From Marinirhabdus sp963799365 (GTDB lineage: Bacteria; Bacteroidota; Bacteroidia; Flavobacteriales; Flavobacteriaceae): a stretch of 64,000 nucleotides of DNA. The notes below the pieces were generated by a model that was given only the letters and a program-made list of their open reading frames with translations, made no database searches and was not told the origin of the DNA. Location of the stretch: the NCBI GenBank assembly GCA_963799365.1, contig CAWCWV010000017.1, positions 434,001 to 498,000 on the forward strand, given 5' to 3'. Shown here piece after piece: positions 9,396 through 18,394 of the stretch. Numbering within the stretch: position 1 is the stretch's first letter; each line of letters begins with the position of its first letter. The position numbers were made by a program, and so were the translations under genes.

Positions 9396-9671
9396 TTAAG
9401 CGAGATAACTTTTAAGCTCAGGATGTCTTTCTAGGTATCCATTTACGAATGAGCAATGAGAAACCACCTTTTTACCTTCATGCTTGGAAGCTTCGAGTGC
9501 ATGTTTTACAAGTGCAGATCCAACCCCCTTCCCTTCTATTGCTTTGGGTACTTCGGTATGAGTTAAATGTATTACATCGGTCTTTCTCTTATATTCTATA
9601 AAGCCCGTTTTACCATCTATTGTTGTTTCAAAACGGTTTTTCTCTTTGTTGTCTGAAATTGATAGCTCCAT
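9396..9671 (-). CDS. GNAT-family N-acetyltransferase (YjdJ/NATD1 type)
   Basis: A 91-residue single-domain acetyltransferase. It has the acetyl-CoA loop (EGKGVGSALVKHALE) and the terminal motif VVSHCSFVNGYLERHPEL shared by this small family. The substrate is unknown. Its start codon overlaps the stop codon of the CDGSH gene upstream (TAATG), so the two are one operon. Confidence 0.88.
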   Translation of the reverse strand: MELSISDNKEKNRFETTIDGKTGFIEYKRKTDVIHLTHTEVPKAIEGKGVGSALVKHALEASKHEGKKVVSHCSFVNGYLERHPELKSYLA

Positions 9672-9838
9672 TACACATTTTTATGTCTCCCATCACAAAA
9701 TGGAAAATTCTCACTTTGTCCACAACGACAGTAGGATGCTCTCGCTTCTTTTACTACTTCACTGCCATCTTCTAAGGTAACTGTATGTTCCCCTACAACG
9801 ATAAGGGGTCCTTTTCCTATTAAATTTACTTTCGTCAT
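9671..9838 (-). CDS. CDGSH-type iron-sulfur protein
   Basis: A 55-residue protein whose second half carries CRCGQSENFPFCDGRHK, the three-cysteine one-histidine ligand set for a [2Fe-2S] cluster. Proteins of this family are redox or cluster-transfer factors. The gene reads ATG at 9838 to TAA at 9671 and is coupled to the GNAT gene. Confidence 0.9.
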   Translation of the reverse strand: MTKVNLIGKGPLIVVGEHTVTLEDGSEVVKEARASYCRCGQSENFPFCDGRHKNV

Positions 9839-9914
9839 TATGATTTGGGTTTTTATTTACGTAAATATATTCATATCGCCCTGCAAATTCTTATTTTTAC
9901 GTAAAATATTTTAG

Positions 9915-10601
9915 ATGAAATCACTCTTTCTTGTACTCTTCTCCGTATTGCTATTTATTTCATGTCAGGATAAAAAAAATACCAATTCTGAAAACCCTTC
10001 CGAAGGAATTTCAGAAAAAGAACTTTCTACGGCCGAAAAAATCGCCAACAAAAACGGATTCGAAAACTGGAAAGATGTTTCAGAAATAAATTTCACCTTT
10101 AATGTGGACAGAGCTGGAAATCATTCGGAACGTTCCTGGACATGGAAGCCTAAAAGCAACGATATTACTATGAGGAATGCGAAAGACACCATTTCCTTTA
10201 ACCGAAACAAGCTGGATAGCGTTTCCCTGCCCTACGATGCTGCTTTTATAAATGATAAATATTGGCTATTGGCACCCTATAACCTGGTTTGGGACGAGGG
10301 AACCACACTTTCTGAACCTACAAAAGTAACTGCTCCTATTTCTGGAGATTCGCTTCATAAAATTACCATCACCTACGGAACTGAAGGTGGTTATACCCCT
10401 GGCGATGCATACGATTTTTTCTATGACAACGATTTCAAGGTAAAAGAATGGAATTTCAGAAAAGGCAATACCGAAAAACCTTCTATGACCACCACTTGGG
10501 AAGACTATGAAGATTTTAACGGCTTACATATTGCCAAAATGCACCAAGATAGCACGGGTGGTTTTAAGCTGTATTTCACTAATATTTCAGTAAAAAAATA
10601 A
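9915..10601 (+). CDS. Lipoprotein, DUF6503-like
   Basis: A 228-residue lipoprotein (MKSLFLVLFSVLLFISC, cysteine near residue 17) with a beta-rich exported domain. The text DKYWLLAPYNLVWDEG and a closing LYFTNISVKK resemble the DUF6503 group of Bacteroidota. The stop overlaps the kynureninase start by one base, so it belongs to the same operon. Confidence 0.65.
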   Translation: MKSLFLVLFSVLLFISCQDKKNTNSENPSEGISEKELSTAEKIANKNGFENWKDVSEINFTFNVDRAGNHSERSWTWKPKSNDITMRNAKDTISFNRNKLDSVSLPYDAAFINDKYWLLAPYNLVWDEGTTLSEPTKVTAPISGDSLHKITITYGTEGGYTPGDAYDFFYDNDFKVKEWNFRKGNTEKPSMTTTWEDYEDFNGLHIAKMHQDSTGGFKLYFTNISVKK

Positions 10602-11862
10602 TGGAAAACAGCTTACAATATGCTCAAAAGTGTGATGCCGAAGATCCTTTAGCTCATTTTAGGCAAGAATTCTTACTACCAACGGATAAGGACGGTAATA
10701 CCTTGATCTATCTCTGCGGAAATTCCCTCGGGTTACAACCCAGGTTAACCCAGGAATACCTTGAACAAGAATTAAACGATTGGGCAAAACACGGAGTGGA
10801 AGGCCATACCGCTGCTGAAAACCCCTGGTTACCCTATCACGAATTTCTTACCAAAAGCATGGCTGAAATTGTGGGGGCTAAACCCGGAGAAGTAGTGATT
10901 ATGAATACGCTTACCACTAACTTACATTTAATGATGGTAAGTTTTTACCAACCATCAAAGACGAAATACAAAATTGTTGTCGAGAGCGATGCCTTCCCAA
11001 GCGATACATACGCCATGGAGAGCCAGCTGAAATTTCACGGCCACGACCCCCAAGATGGATTGATCCTTTGGAAACCTAGAAAAGGAGAAGAATTATGTCG
11101 GTTTGAAGATCTTGAAGAAATCCTGAAACAACAGGGAGATCGAGATCGCTTTGTTGATGATAGGCAGTACCAATTATTACACAGGACAACATTTTCCACT
11201 GAAAAAAATTACCGAACTAGGGCACAAACATGGTTGTAAAGTTGGCTTTGATCTGGCACATGGGGCCGGGAATATCCAACCTGATTTACACCAAACCGGA
11301 GCCGATTTTGCCGTGTGGTGTAGCTTACAAATATTTAAACAGTGGCCCTGGAAGTTTAGGCGGTTGTTTTGTACACGAGCGTCACGCCAAAGATGCTACC
11401 CTAAATAGGTTTGCAGGCTGGTGGGGTCACAACAAAGCAACACGCTTTAATATGCGTCATAAATTTGACGCCCTGGAAGGTGCCGAAGGCTGGCAATTGA
11501 GTAACCCACCCATTTTAAGTATGGCTGCTATTAGGGCAAGTCTGGACGTGTTTGCAGCAGCAGGTTTCGATAAATTGCGTACTAAATCTGAGAAATTAAC
11601 GGGGTATTTGGAGTTCCTTTTAGACGAATTAAATGATACCAGCATCAACATCATCACCCCTAGAAATAAAGATGAACGTGGTTGCCAATTGAGCATACAA
11701 CTAAAAAGTGCAGACAAGACTTTGCATACAAAACTAACCGAAACTGGCGTTATAAGCGACTGGCGTGAGCCCGATGTAATTAGGGTCGCTCCTGCTCCAT
11801 TGTATAACAGTTTTGAAGATGTATTTACATTTGTGGAAAGGTTGAAAAAAGTTTTGAAATAA
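10601..11862 (+). CDS. kynU: Kynureninase (two frameshifts as read)
   Basis: Kynureninase is a PLP enzyme that splits (3-hydroxy)kynurenine to (3-hydroxy)anthranilate and alanine. The first frame covers DPLAHFRQEF, YLCGNSLGLQPR and MNTLTTNLHLMM. The frame then changes near 11145 (to GSTNYYTGQHFPLKKI and FDLAHGAGNIQPDLH) and again near 11325 (to KYLNSGPGSLGGCFVHERH, which contains the PLP lysine region). Joining the three frames gives a normal full-length enzyme of about 420 residues. Two independent indels in an otherwise perfectly conserved gene point to sequence errors rather than decay. Confidence 0.85.
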
Positions 11863-11867
11863 AAAGA

Positions 11868-11952
11868 AACAAGACCGCTTCACTGCAAGAAACAGGATAA
11901 AAACAAGTCCTGGTTCTTGATTCTTGCAGTCAATCGCAGATTGGCGGTCCTG
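11868..11952. repeat. Nested inverted repeat between kynU and kmo
   Basis: CTGCAAGAA at 11883-11891 pairs perfectly with TTCTTGCAG at 11931-11939. CAGGA/TCCTG inside and an outer GACCGC/GCGGTC pair extend the stem, forming one cruciform-like structure. It could attenuate or terminate transcription between the two genes or stabilise the mRNA. Confidence 0.5.
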
Positions 11953-11969
11953 ATTCAAAATTGAGAGAA

Positions 11970-13368
11970 ATGAAAGGAAATAAAGATATACTCATTATAG
12001 GCGCAGGACTCTGCGGAAGTTTGCTTGCACTAAGAATGGCACAGCGTGGCTACCAGGTAAAATTAATTGAAAAACGCCCCGATCTTCGAAAACAAGAACA
12101 GGATGCTGGACGTTCCATCAATCTTGCTTTAAGTGACCGTGGGTTAAAAGGGCTACGCTTGGCAGGCGTTGAAGGATAAAGCAAAAGCCTTATGCATCCC
12201 TATGCTAGGGAGAATGATTCACGATATAGAAGGAAATACCTTTTTAAGTAAATACAGTGGCCGTAAAGACGAATATATCAATTCTATTTCACGTCCTGGT
12301 TTGAATATGCTCTTGTTAGACGAAGCCGAAAAAATGCCCAATGTGGAGATCATTTTCAACAAGGGATGTAAGTTTGTAGACTTAGAAAATGCTGCTGCTA
12401 CTTTTGAAGATTATACAACCAAGGAAGAAGTAACCTACCAGGGAGCTGTTATTTTAGGGACGGATGGAGCAGGTTCGGTCGTGCGCAAAAGCATGTTTAA
12501 CCATAGAAAATTCCTGTTTAGTTTTTCACAGGAATGGTTGACACACGGGTATAAAGAAATTACGATTCCTGCAGCCGAGGGTGGCGGTTATAGAACCGAA
12601 AAAGGAGCATTGCACATTTGGCCGCGTGGCGAAGACATGCTTATTGCACTGCCCAATCTGGACGGAAGTTTTACAGTAACGTTGTTTCTCCCCTATTCCA
12701 ATAGTGATTATTGTTTCGACAATCTCACAACGCCCGAGATGGTCACGGCATATTTCAGCAAAGAATATCCAGACGCTGTCGCATTAATGCCCAACCTGGT
12801 CGAAGAATTTTTTGATAACCCAACAGGACCTTTAGGAACTATCAAATGTTCTCCCTGGAATTGCTATGGCAAAACGCTTTTACTTGGAGATGCCGCCCAC
12901 GCTATTGTGCCTTTTTACGGACAAGGAATGAACGCCAGTTTTGAAGATGTGGTGGTATTTGATGCAGTTTTAAATGAATTTGAAGGTGAAGAATGGCAAA
13001 AAGTGTTTTCCGAATACGAAAAAGCCAGAAAAAAAGATACCGATGCCATAGCAGATCTGGCCGTGGATAATTTCCATGAGATGAAAGAACACACCGCCAG
13101 CCCATTATTTCAGGAAAAAAGAAAACTGGAAACCGCTTTTGAAGCTGAGTTTCCACAGGAATATTACAGTAAATACTCACTAGTTACCTTTAATGAAGCC
13201 ATCACCTATTCTGAAGCTCTAAAAAAAGGGCGCGCACAGGATAAAGCCATTTTAAATTTAATAGCAGATAAAAAGATTACCGATGCAATGAGTCTTCGGG
13301 AGAAACTCACGTTGGTTCAAAAAGAAACAAATGCAATTTTGCACGATGATGCTATAGCCTTTGGGTAA
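11970..13368 (+). CDS. kmo: Kynurenine 3-monooxygenase (one frameshift as read)
   Basis: This FAD enzyme hydroxylates kynurenine with NADPH and oxygen. The N-terminal FAD loop IIGAGLCGSLLALRMA and GRSINLALSDRG are in the first frame. An extra G near 12173 (GVEG then stop versus GVEDKAKALCIPMLGRM) shifts into the second frame. That frame holds TLLLGDAAHAIVPFYGQGMNASFEDV, the second FAD-binding motif. The combined length of about 465 residues is normal. I start at ATG 11970 rather than the TTG nine bases upstream. Confidence 0.87.
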
Positions 13369-13441
13369 AAAAGAAGAAAGAGGAAAGATCGTTTGTGTTA
13401 CTCACTGAAAGAATAAAGATTGTTTCAGAAAAATAAAAAAT

Positions 13442-13870
13442 ATGACAAACAAAAGTAACCTAGTAACAGGAAAAGCCACTCCCAGAGGAGCCTATCCTCA
13501 CATAAAACGAGCAGGAGATTTTTTATTTGTAAGTGGGACGAGTTCCCGCTTACCAGACAACACTATTGCCGGCGCCAATAAAATTGATGAAATGGGAACC
13601 ATTTTCCTGGACATTAAAGAACAGACAAGAGCCGTTTTAAACAATATAAAAGATGTGCTTGCTACCGAAGACGCTACGATGGCAGATGTGGTAGACGTTT
13701 CAAGCTTTTTAGTGAATATGAACGATTTTGGAGGTTACAATGAAGTATATGGTGAATTTTTCAGCAAAGAAACTGGTCCTGCCAGAACCACGGTAGCTGT
13801 GCATCAATTGCCACATCCACATTTGGTGATTGAGATCAAGGTAACGGCTTATAAACCAGTAAATCAATAG
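13442..13870 (+). CDS. RidA-family protein, probable 2-aminomuconate deaminase
   Basis: A 142-residue YjgF/YER057c/UK114 protein. It has the family signature (VDVSSFLVNMNDFGGYNEVYGEFF, then GPARTTVAVHQLPHPHLVIEIKVTAY) including the conserved arginine. RidA proteins hydrolyse enamines or imines. In this operon, next to kmo, kynU and a semialdehyde dehydrogenase, deamination of 2-aminomuconate is the likely role. Confidence 0.85.
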   Translation: MTNKSNLVTGKATPRGAYPHIKRAGDFLFVSGTSSRLPDNTIAGANKIDEMGTIFLDIKEQTRAVLNNIKDVLATEDATMADVVDVSSFLVNMNDFGGYNEVYGEFFSKETGPARTTVAVHQLPHPHLVIEIKVTAYKPVNQ

Positions 13871-13877
13871 GCAGTAG

Positions 13878-13907
13878 GTTGTGTGTTGTGTGTTGTGTGT
13901 TGTGTGT
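13878..13907. repeat. TTGTGTG tandem repeat
   Basis: About four copies of a seven-base unit lie between the RidA gene and the aldehyde dehydrogenase gene, outside any coding sequence. Confidence 0.8.
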
Positions 13908-13941
13908 AACTAAATTGAATCAGCCTAAGAAATAAGTGCGT

Positions 13942-15390
13942 ATGAACAAAATTCTAAACTATATAAACGGCACTTACCAGGAAGCTACGTCTGGCGAGTG
14001 GCTGGATAATTATAATCCCAGCACGGGAGAAGTATATGCTTACCTAGCTAAAAGTTCTTCGGAAGATGTTGAGAACGCGTACAAAGCTGCACAAAAAGCA
14101 TTTCCAGCATGGAGCAACACACCCATAGACGAGCGCAGCAAGATTTTATTAAAAATAGCCGATCTTATTGAAGCCAATCTGGACAAACTTGCCGAAGCTG
14201 AAGCAAAAGATAATGGAAAGCCATTGAGTTTAGCTAAAGCGGTAGATATCCCGAGAGCCTCTTCCAATTTTCGGTTTTTTGGGAATGCTATCACGCAATT
14301 TGCAAGTGAAGCCCACGAGAGTGTTGGCTTAAATACCATGAATTATACCCTGCGCAGCCCTATTGGTGTTGTAGGTTGTATTTCGCCCTGGAACTTGCCA
14401 CTGTATTTATTGACATGGAAAGTCGCTCCTGCTATTGCTGCTGGAAATTGTGTAGTTGCTAAACCCAGTGAGGTGACTCCCATGACAGCGTATTTGTTAG
14501 GTGAAATTTTAACGGAGGCCGGGCTACCAAAAGGCGTTCTTAATATAGTTCATGGAACAGGCCCTGAAGCCGGGCAAGCTATTGTAGCACATCCCAATAT
14601 TAAAGCCATTAGTTTTACGGGGGGTACCAAAACGGGTGAACACATTGCAAGAACAGCAGCACCTATGTTTAAAAAATTATCTTTGGAACTAGGTGGAAAA
14701 AACCCCAATCTTATCTTTGCAGATTGTGACTATGAAAAGATGCTGGCAGTAACTGTAAAATCGTCTTTCGCCAATCAAGGACAGATCTGTCTCTGCGGAA
14801 GTAGAATTTATGTAGAGGCCTCTATCGCTGAGAAATTTAAAAAAGATTTTGTGGCAAAAATTTCAGCCTTAAAAATAGGCAACCCGTTTGATGCTGACAC
14901 AGCTATTGGCGCATTGGTTTCGAAGGAACATCTGGAGAAAGTGGAAAGCTATATTGAAATCGCCAAAAATGAAGGGGGGCAAGTTTTGTTTGGTGGAGAA
15001 CGCGTTACAGTAAAAGGCCATGAAAACGGCTATTATTTACAACCTACCGTGATCGAAGTGCAAGATAATTCCTGTCGCATTCAGCAGGAAGAGGTGTTTG
15101 GGCCTGTAGTAACTATCATGACTTTTGAAACGGAAGACGAAGCATTACAACTTGCCAACGACGTAACATACGGACTTTCCGCAACCGTTTGGACCAACAA
15201 TCTTAATAGAACGATGCGGCTTTCCAAAAAACTGGAAGCAGGTATTGTCTGGGTGAACACCTGGTTGAACCGTGATCTACGAACGCCTTTTGGCGGGATG
15301 AAGGCTAGCGGGGTGGGACGCGAAGGTGGGTTTGAAGCTCTGCGGTTTTTTACAGAGCCAAAGAATGTGTGTATTACTTATGAAGGTTGA
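13942..15390 (+). CDS. Aldehyde dehydrogenase, probable 2-aminomuconic semialdehyde dehydrogenase
   Basis: A full-length NAD-dependent aldehyde dehydrogenase of 482 residues. It has the active-site glutamate motif (LELGGKNPNLIFADCD), the catalytic cysteine in NQGQICLCGSRIYV, and the NAD motif SFTGGTKTGEHIA. Local context (kynurenine enzymes and an ACMSD-type decarboxylase) suggests oxidation of 2-aminomuconic semialdehyde. ATG 13942 is preferred to the GTG two codons upstream. Confidence 0.88.
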   Translation: MNKILNYINGTYQEATSGEWLDNYNPSTGEVYAYLAKSSSEDVENAYKAAQKAFPAWSNTPIDERSKILLKIADLIEANLDKLAEAEAKDNGKPLSLAKAVDIPRASSNFRFFGNAITQFASEAHESVGLNTMNYTLRSPIGVVGCISPWNLPLYLLTWKVAPAIAAGNCVVAKPSEVTPMTAYLLGEILTEAGLPKGVLNIVHGTGPEAGQAIVAHPNIKAISFTGGTKTGEHIARTAAPMFKKLSLELGGKNPNLIFADCDYEKMLAVTVKSSFANQGQICLCGSRIYVEASIAEKFKKDFVAKISALKIGNPFDADTAIGALVSKEHLEKVESYIEIAKNEGGQVLFGGERVTVKGHENGYYLQPTVIEVQDNSCRIQQEEVFGPVVTIMTFETEDEALQLANDVTYGLSATVWTNNLNRTMRLSKKLEAGIVWVNTWLNRDLRTPFGGMKASGVGREGGFEALRFFTEPKNVCITYEG

Positions 15391-15408
15391 TGGTTGAGGG
15401 TTGATGGA

Positions 15409-15440
15409 ATAGAGAATAGAGAATAGAGAATAGAGAATAG
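15409..15440. repeat. AGAGAAT tandem repeat
   Basis: About four to five copies of a seven-base unit follow the dehydrogenase gene. No gene is seen in the rest of the 160-base gap to the SDR gene. Confidence 0.8.
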
Positions 15441-15551
15441 AAAATTTAAAGCCATTTGGTAGATTGCTAAACTCATCACAAACTTTTGGCAATGTGGTCA
15501 AATTTAGTAGATTGATTTACTGAAAAGTAACTTTTAATATTGAAATGTAAG

Positions 15552-16337
15552 ATGAATATAGACTTAACAGATAAAAATGCATTGGTTTGCGGAAGTACCG
15601 CAGGCATTGGAAAAGCCGTTGCAAAACAATTGGCAAAAATGGGCGCTACCGTTACTCTGGTAGCCAGAGATGAAGAAAAACTGAAAGAAACCTTGATCGA
15701 ATTGCACCATGAGCAGGGACAAAAGCATAATTATTTTGTGGCAGACTTCTCTAAACCTGATGAATTACGTAAAAAAGTAGCGATTTTCAAGGAACAAAAT
15801 ATTTGGCACATCCTCGTGAACAATACAGGCGGTCCAAAAGGAGGACCTATTTTTGAAGCAGACACTTCAGAATTTATCAAGGCGTTTTCTATGCATTTGG
15901 AATGCAACCATATTTTGGCGCAGGCTTTGGTACCGGGAATGAAAGAGGCAGATTATGGAAGAATTATTAATATTATTTCAACCTCGGTAAAACAACCTAT
16001 AGATGGTTTGGGCGTGAGCAACACCATACGAGGTGCTGTGGCTAGCTGGAGTAAGACCATGGCAAACGAGCTGGGACAATACGGCATCACTGTAAACAAT
16101 GTACTTCCGGGCTTTACAGCTACGGATCGTTTAACAGATATCGTGACCAATGCTTCAAAACGCTTTGAGGGGTCTGAAGAAAAAGCAACCGAATTTATGA
16201 AAAACCTAGTTCCAGCCAAGCGTTTTGCGCAACCTGGTGAAATAGCCAATGCCGTGGCATTTCTTGCCACCGAAGCCGCTAGCTATATTAACGGAATTAA
16301 CCTTCCTGTTGATGGCGGAAGAACGAAAAGTTTGTAA
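15552..16337 (+). CDS. Short-chain dehydrogenase/reductase
   Basis: A 261-residue SDR with NAD(P) motif GSTAGIGKAVAKQL near residue 14. It has NNTGGPKGG in place of the usual NNAG, an active-site region (IINIISTSVKQPIDGLGVSNTIRG) in which the canonical YxxxK is altered, and the ending INGINLPVDGGRTKS. The missing tyrosine means its activity may differ from classical SDRs. It is placed in the tryptophan degradation operon, but the substrate is not evident. Confidence 0.8.
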   Translation: MNIDLTDKNALVCGSTAGIGKAVAKQLAKMGATVTLVARDEEKLKETLIELHHEQGQKHNYFVADFSKPDELRKKVAIFKEQNIWHILVNNTGGPKGGPIFEADTSEFIKAFSMHLECNHILAQALVPGMKEADYGRIINIISTSVKQPIDGLGVSNTIRGAVASWSKTMANELGQYGITVNNVLPGFTATDRLTDIVTNASKRFEGSEEKATEFMKNLVPAKRFAQPGEIANAVAFLATEAASYINGINLPVDGGRTKSL

Positions 16338-16366
16338 CTTTAGCTTTCTGCGTGAGGGATTGAGTA

Positions 16367-16408
16367 GGCTACCATGTAGCCACGAAAGCCCGACCAGCCA
16401 CAGGCTGG
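16367..16408. repeat. Two small hairpins in the SDR/ACMSD gap
   Basis: GGCTACCATGTAGCC (16367-16381) and CCAGCCACAGGCTGG (16394-16408) are adjacent perfect hairpins in the 117-base intergenic gap, G+C-richer than the surroundings. They may be a terminator-like or REP-like element. Confidence 0.45.
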
Positions 16409-16454
16409 GCACGCCCAAACAACCAAAATCAATCCCTTCCCTGGGAATTATGAT

Positions 16455-17540
16455 ATGACAAAACGAAAACTAAGAATTAACGGCCATTCGCATTTACTTC
16501 CCTATCCGGAGGAAATACCACAGTTTATGCACGATAAGGGTATATTCTGGGTAGATAAAGACCGGAAATTTATGCTTCAGAAAGATTGGAGCCGCCCGGT
16601 GACCGATTCTAGTTTTTTCCTGGATGAAAAGCTTGCCTGGATGGAGAAATACAAGATAGACCATGCGGTTGTTTTGAATCTTTCACAACTCTACGGAAAT
16701 GGGCTGCGATTGGAAGAAATGAAGCAGGCATTACGATTTCAGAACGATTTTAATGCGAAAGTACAAAAGGAGAATCCGTCTAAATTTACCTGCGGCTTTG
16801 TAATTCACCCTGGGTTTATTCGTGGCGCCTTATGGGAAATAGAGCGCTGTGTGGAAGTGTTGGGCATGCAATTGTTGTGTTTACCAACACACTATATGGA
16901 TACCATTGGAACCTGGCGCTGTATTTTTGATGAAGAAAATGAGCCTATTTTTGAACTGGCCAGCAAGTATAATCTCGCGGTTGAAGTACACCCATATGAT
17001 GGGGAAAAGTTTATAAAGCTGGAAAATACTTCCTGGCGATTTCATCTTATTTGGATGCTTGCACAATGTGCAGATGCGTATCACTTTATGACGCTGAATG
17101 GCTATGCCGATAAATTTCCCAATATGCGTACCTGTTTTGCCCATGGCGGGCAGCTGGCGCAAATGAATTTAGGCCGAAGAATCCAAGGTTTTGATGGCCG
17201 TCCAGATCTATTTGAAGGAAAAACACACCCTAGAAAAAGTGTAGGACATAAAAATATCTTTTTTGATACGTTGGTACACGACACAGGATCTCTGGAACTG
17301 GTGGTGAAAAACCAGGGTGTAAAACAAGTACTGGTAGGCCTGGACGATCCGTATCCCTTAGGTGAAATGGAAAGCGTGGTACAATCTTCCTACCCTGGAA
17401 AAATACTGGACCTAGCCAAAGACCGAAACATTATTACCGAAGCCGATGCCGATGCCATGTGGGAAGACAATGTGATCCAATGGCTATGTGGCGATGATGA
17501 AGCGGCGAAGAAAAAATTGGTGGAGCGGATTATTGGTTAG
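16455..17540 (+). CDS. Amidohydrolase, probable aminocarboxymuconate-semialdehyde decarboxylase (ACMSD)
   Basis: A 361-residue amidohydrolase-2 protein. It starts with a metal-binding HxH (NGHSHLLPYPEE) and has further histidines at AVEVHPYDG and FAHGGQL and an aspartate in LVGLDDPYPLGEM. The ACMSD family decarboxylates 2-amino-3-carboxymuconate semialdehyde, diverting tryptophan carbon from NAD synthesis to full degradation. The preceding dehydrogenase and deaminase genes fit this. 3-Hydroxyanthranilate dioxygenase is not in the window. Confidence 0.82.
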   Translation: MTKRKLRINGHSHLLPYPEEIPQFMHDKGIFWVDKDRKFMLQKDWSRPVTDSSFFLDEKLAWMEKYKIDHAVVLNLSQLYGNGLRLEEMKQALRFQNDFNAKVQKENPSKFTCGFVIHPGFIRGALWEIERCVEVLGMQLLCLPTHYMDTIGTWRCIFDEENEPIFELASKYNLAVEVHPYDGEKFIKLENTSWRFHLIWMLAQCADAYHFMTLNGYADKFPNMRTCFAHGGQLAQMNLGRRIQGFDGRPDLFEGKTHPRKSVGHKNIFFDTLVHDTGSLELVVKNQGVKQVLVGLDDPYPLGEMESVVQSSYPGKILDLAKDRNIITEADADAMWEDNVIQWLCGDDEAAKKKLVERIIG

Positions 17541-17585
17541 GCATTAGGCATTAGGCATTAGGCATTAGGCATTAGGCATTAGGCA
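17538..17585. repeat. AGGCATT tandem repeat
   Basis: About six to seven copies of a seven-base unit begin at the ACMSD stop codon and end about 20 bases before the O-methyltransferase. The repeat lies in the leader of that gene, so copy-number change could affect its translation; this is speculative. Confidence 0.85.
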
Positions 17586-17605
17586 AAAATAAAACGAATC
17601 ATCTT

Positions 17606-18247
17606 TTGGACTTTTTACCCGAAAAAATTGAAAATTACGTAGTGGCTCATTCACAAGCGGAACCTGCATTGCTGCAACAACTTACCCGTGAAACATGGCA
17701 AAAGGTATTGGCACCAAGAATGTTGAGCGGGCATTTACAGGGACGTGTGTTAAGCATGCTTTCTAAACTGATTGGGCCTACACACATTTTGGAAATTGGC
17801 ACTTACACAGGCTATTCGGCACTTTGTCTGGCCGAAGGGTTACGACCCACAGGCCAATTACATACCATAGACATTAACGAAGAACTTCACGACCTGCAAC
17901 GCAGCTATTTTAATGCCTCTACGTACGGCGCACAAATTGTACAACATACAGGCAACGCTTTAGAAATAATCCCTACCCTATCTCATAATTTTGACCTGGT
18001 TTTTATAGATGCCGATAAATGTAATTATCCCAATTATCTAGAGCTCCTACTACCAAGGCTACAAGTTGGTGCTGTTATATTAAGTGATAATGTGCTGTGG
18101 AGTGGCAAAGTAGTAGCGCCTGTAAAAGAAGATGATATAGACACCAAAGCGCTTTTGAAATACAACAAAATGCTCAATGAGCATCCAAAATTAGAAACGG
18201 TGTTATTGCCTATAAGGGATGGATTAACGGTTTCCCGGGTGTTGTAG
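17606..18247 (+). CDS. O-methyltransferase (catechol O-methyltransferase-like)
   Basis: A 213-residue member of methyltransferase family 3, with ILEIGTYTGYSALCLAEGL as SAM motif I, HTIDIN as motif II and LVFIDADKCNYPNY as the metal and catalytic region. ILSDNVLWSGKV is also typical. The best start is TTG at 17606, since no ATG precedes the conserved N-terminus. It is the last gene before the cassette array. Confidence 0.85.
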   Translation: MDFLPEKIENYVVAHSQAEPALLQQLTRETWQKVLAPRMLSGHLQGRVLSMLSKLIGPTHILEIGTYTGYSALCLAEGLRPTGQLHTIDINEELHDLQRSYFNASTYGAQIVQHTGNALEIIPTLSHNFDLVFIDADKCNYPNYLELLLPRLQVGAVILSDNVLWSGKVVAPVKEDDIDTKALLKYNKMLNEHPKLETVLLPIRDGLTVSRVL

Positions 18248-18366
18248 AGAAGTATGAATTCTAAAAGATTTAATTTATTTATCTTTACGGGATAACGACG
18301 ACACAAAACTGTTCATATCCTGACCTATTTACGGGATAACGACGACAAAATACATTATATAACGAG
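18248..18366. other. Left boundary of the cassette array, candidate attI-like site
   Basis: A perfect 20-base direct repeat, TTTACGGGATAACGACGACA, occurs at 18284-18303 and 18328-18347, 44 bases apart and 19 bases before the junction G|TTAGGC at 18366/18367. In known integrons the attI site ends in G|TTRRRY and carries direct repeats bound by IntI beside it, so the layout fits. The sequence to the left of the junction lacks the palindromic attC arm present before every other junction. A TATCTTTA at 18280-18287 could be a -7 box. No integrase gene adjoins it. Confidence 0.55.
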
Positions 18367-18394
18367 TTAGGCAACATTTGGACAAACATCGCGA

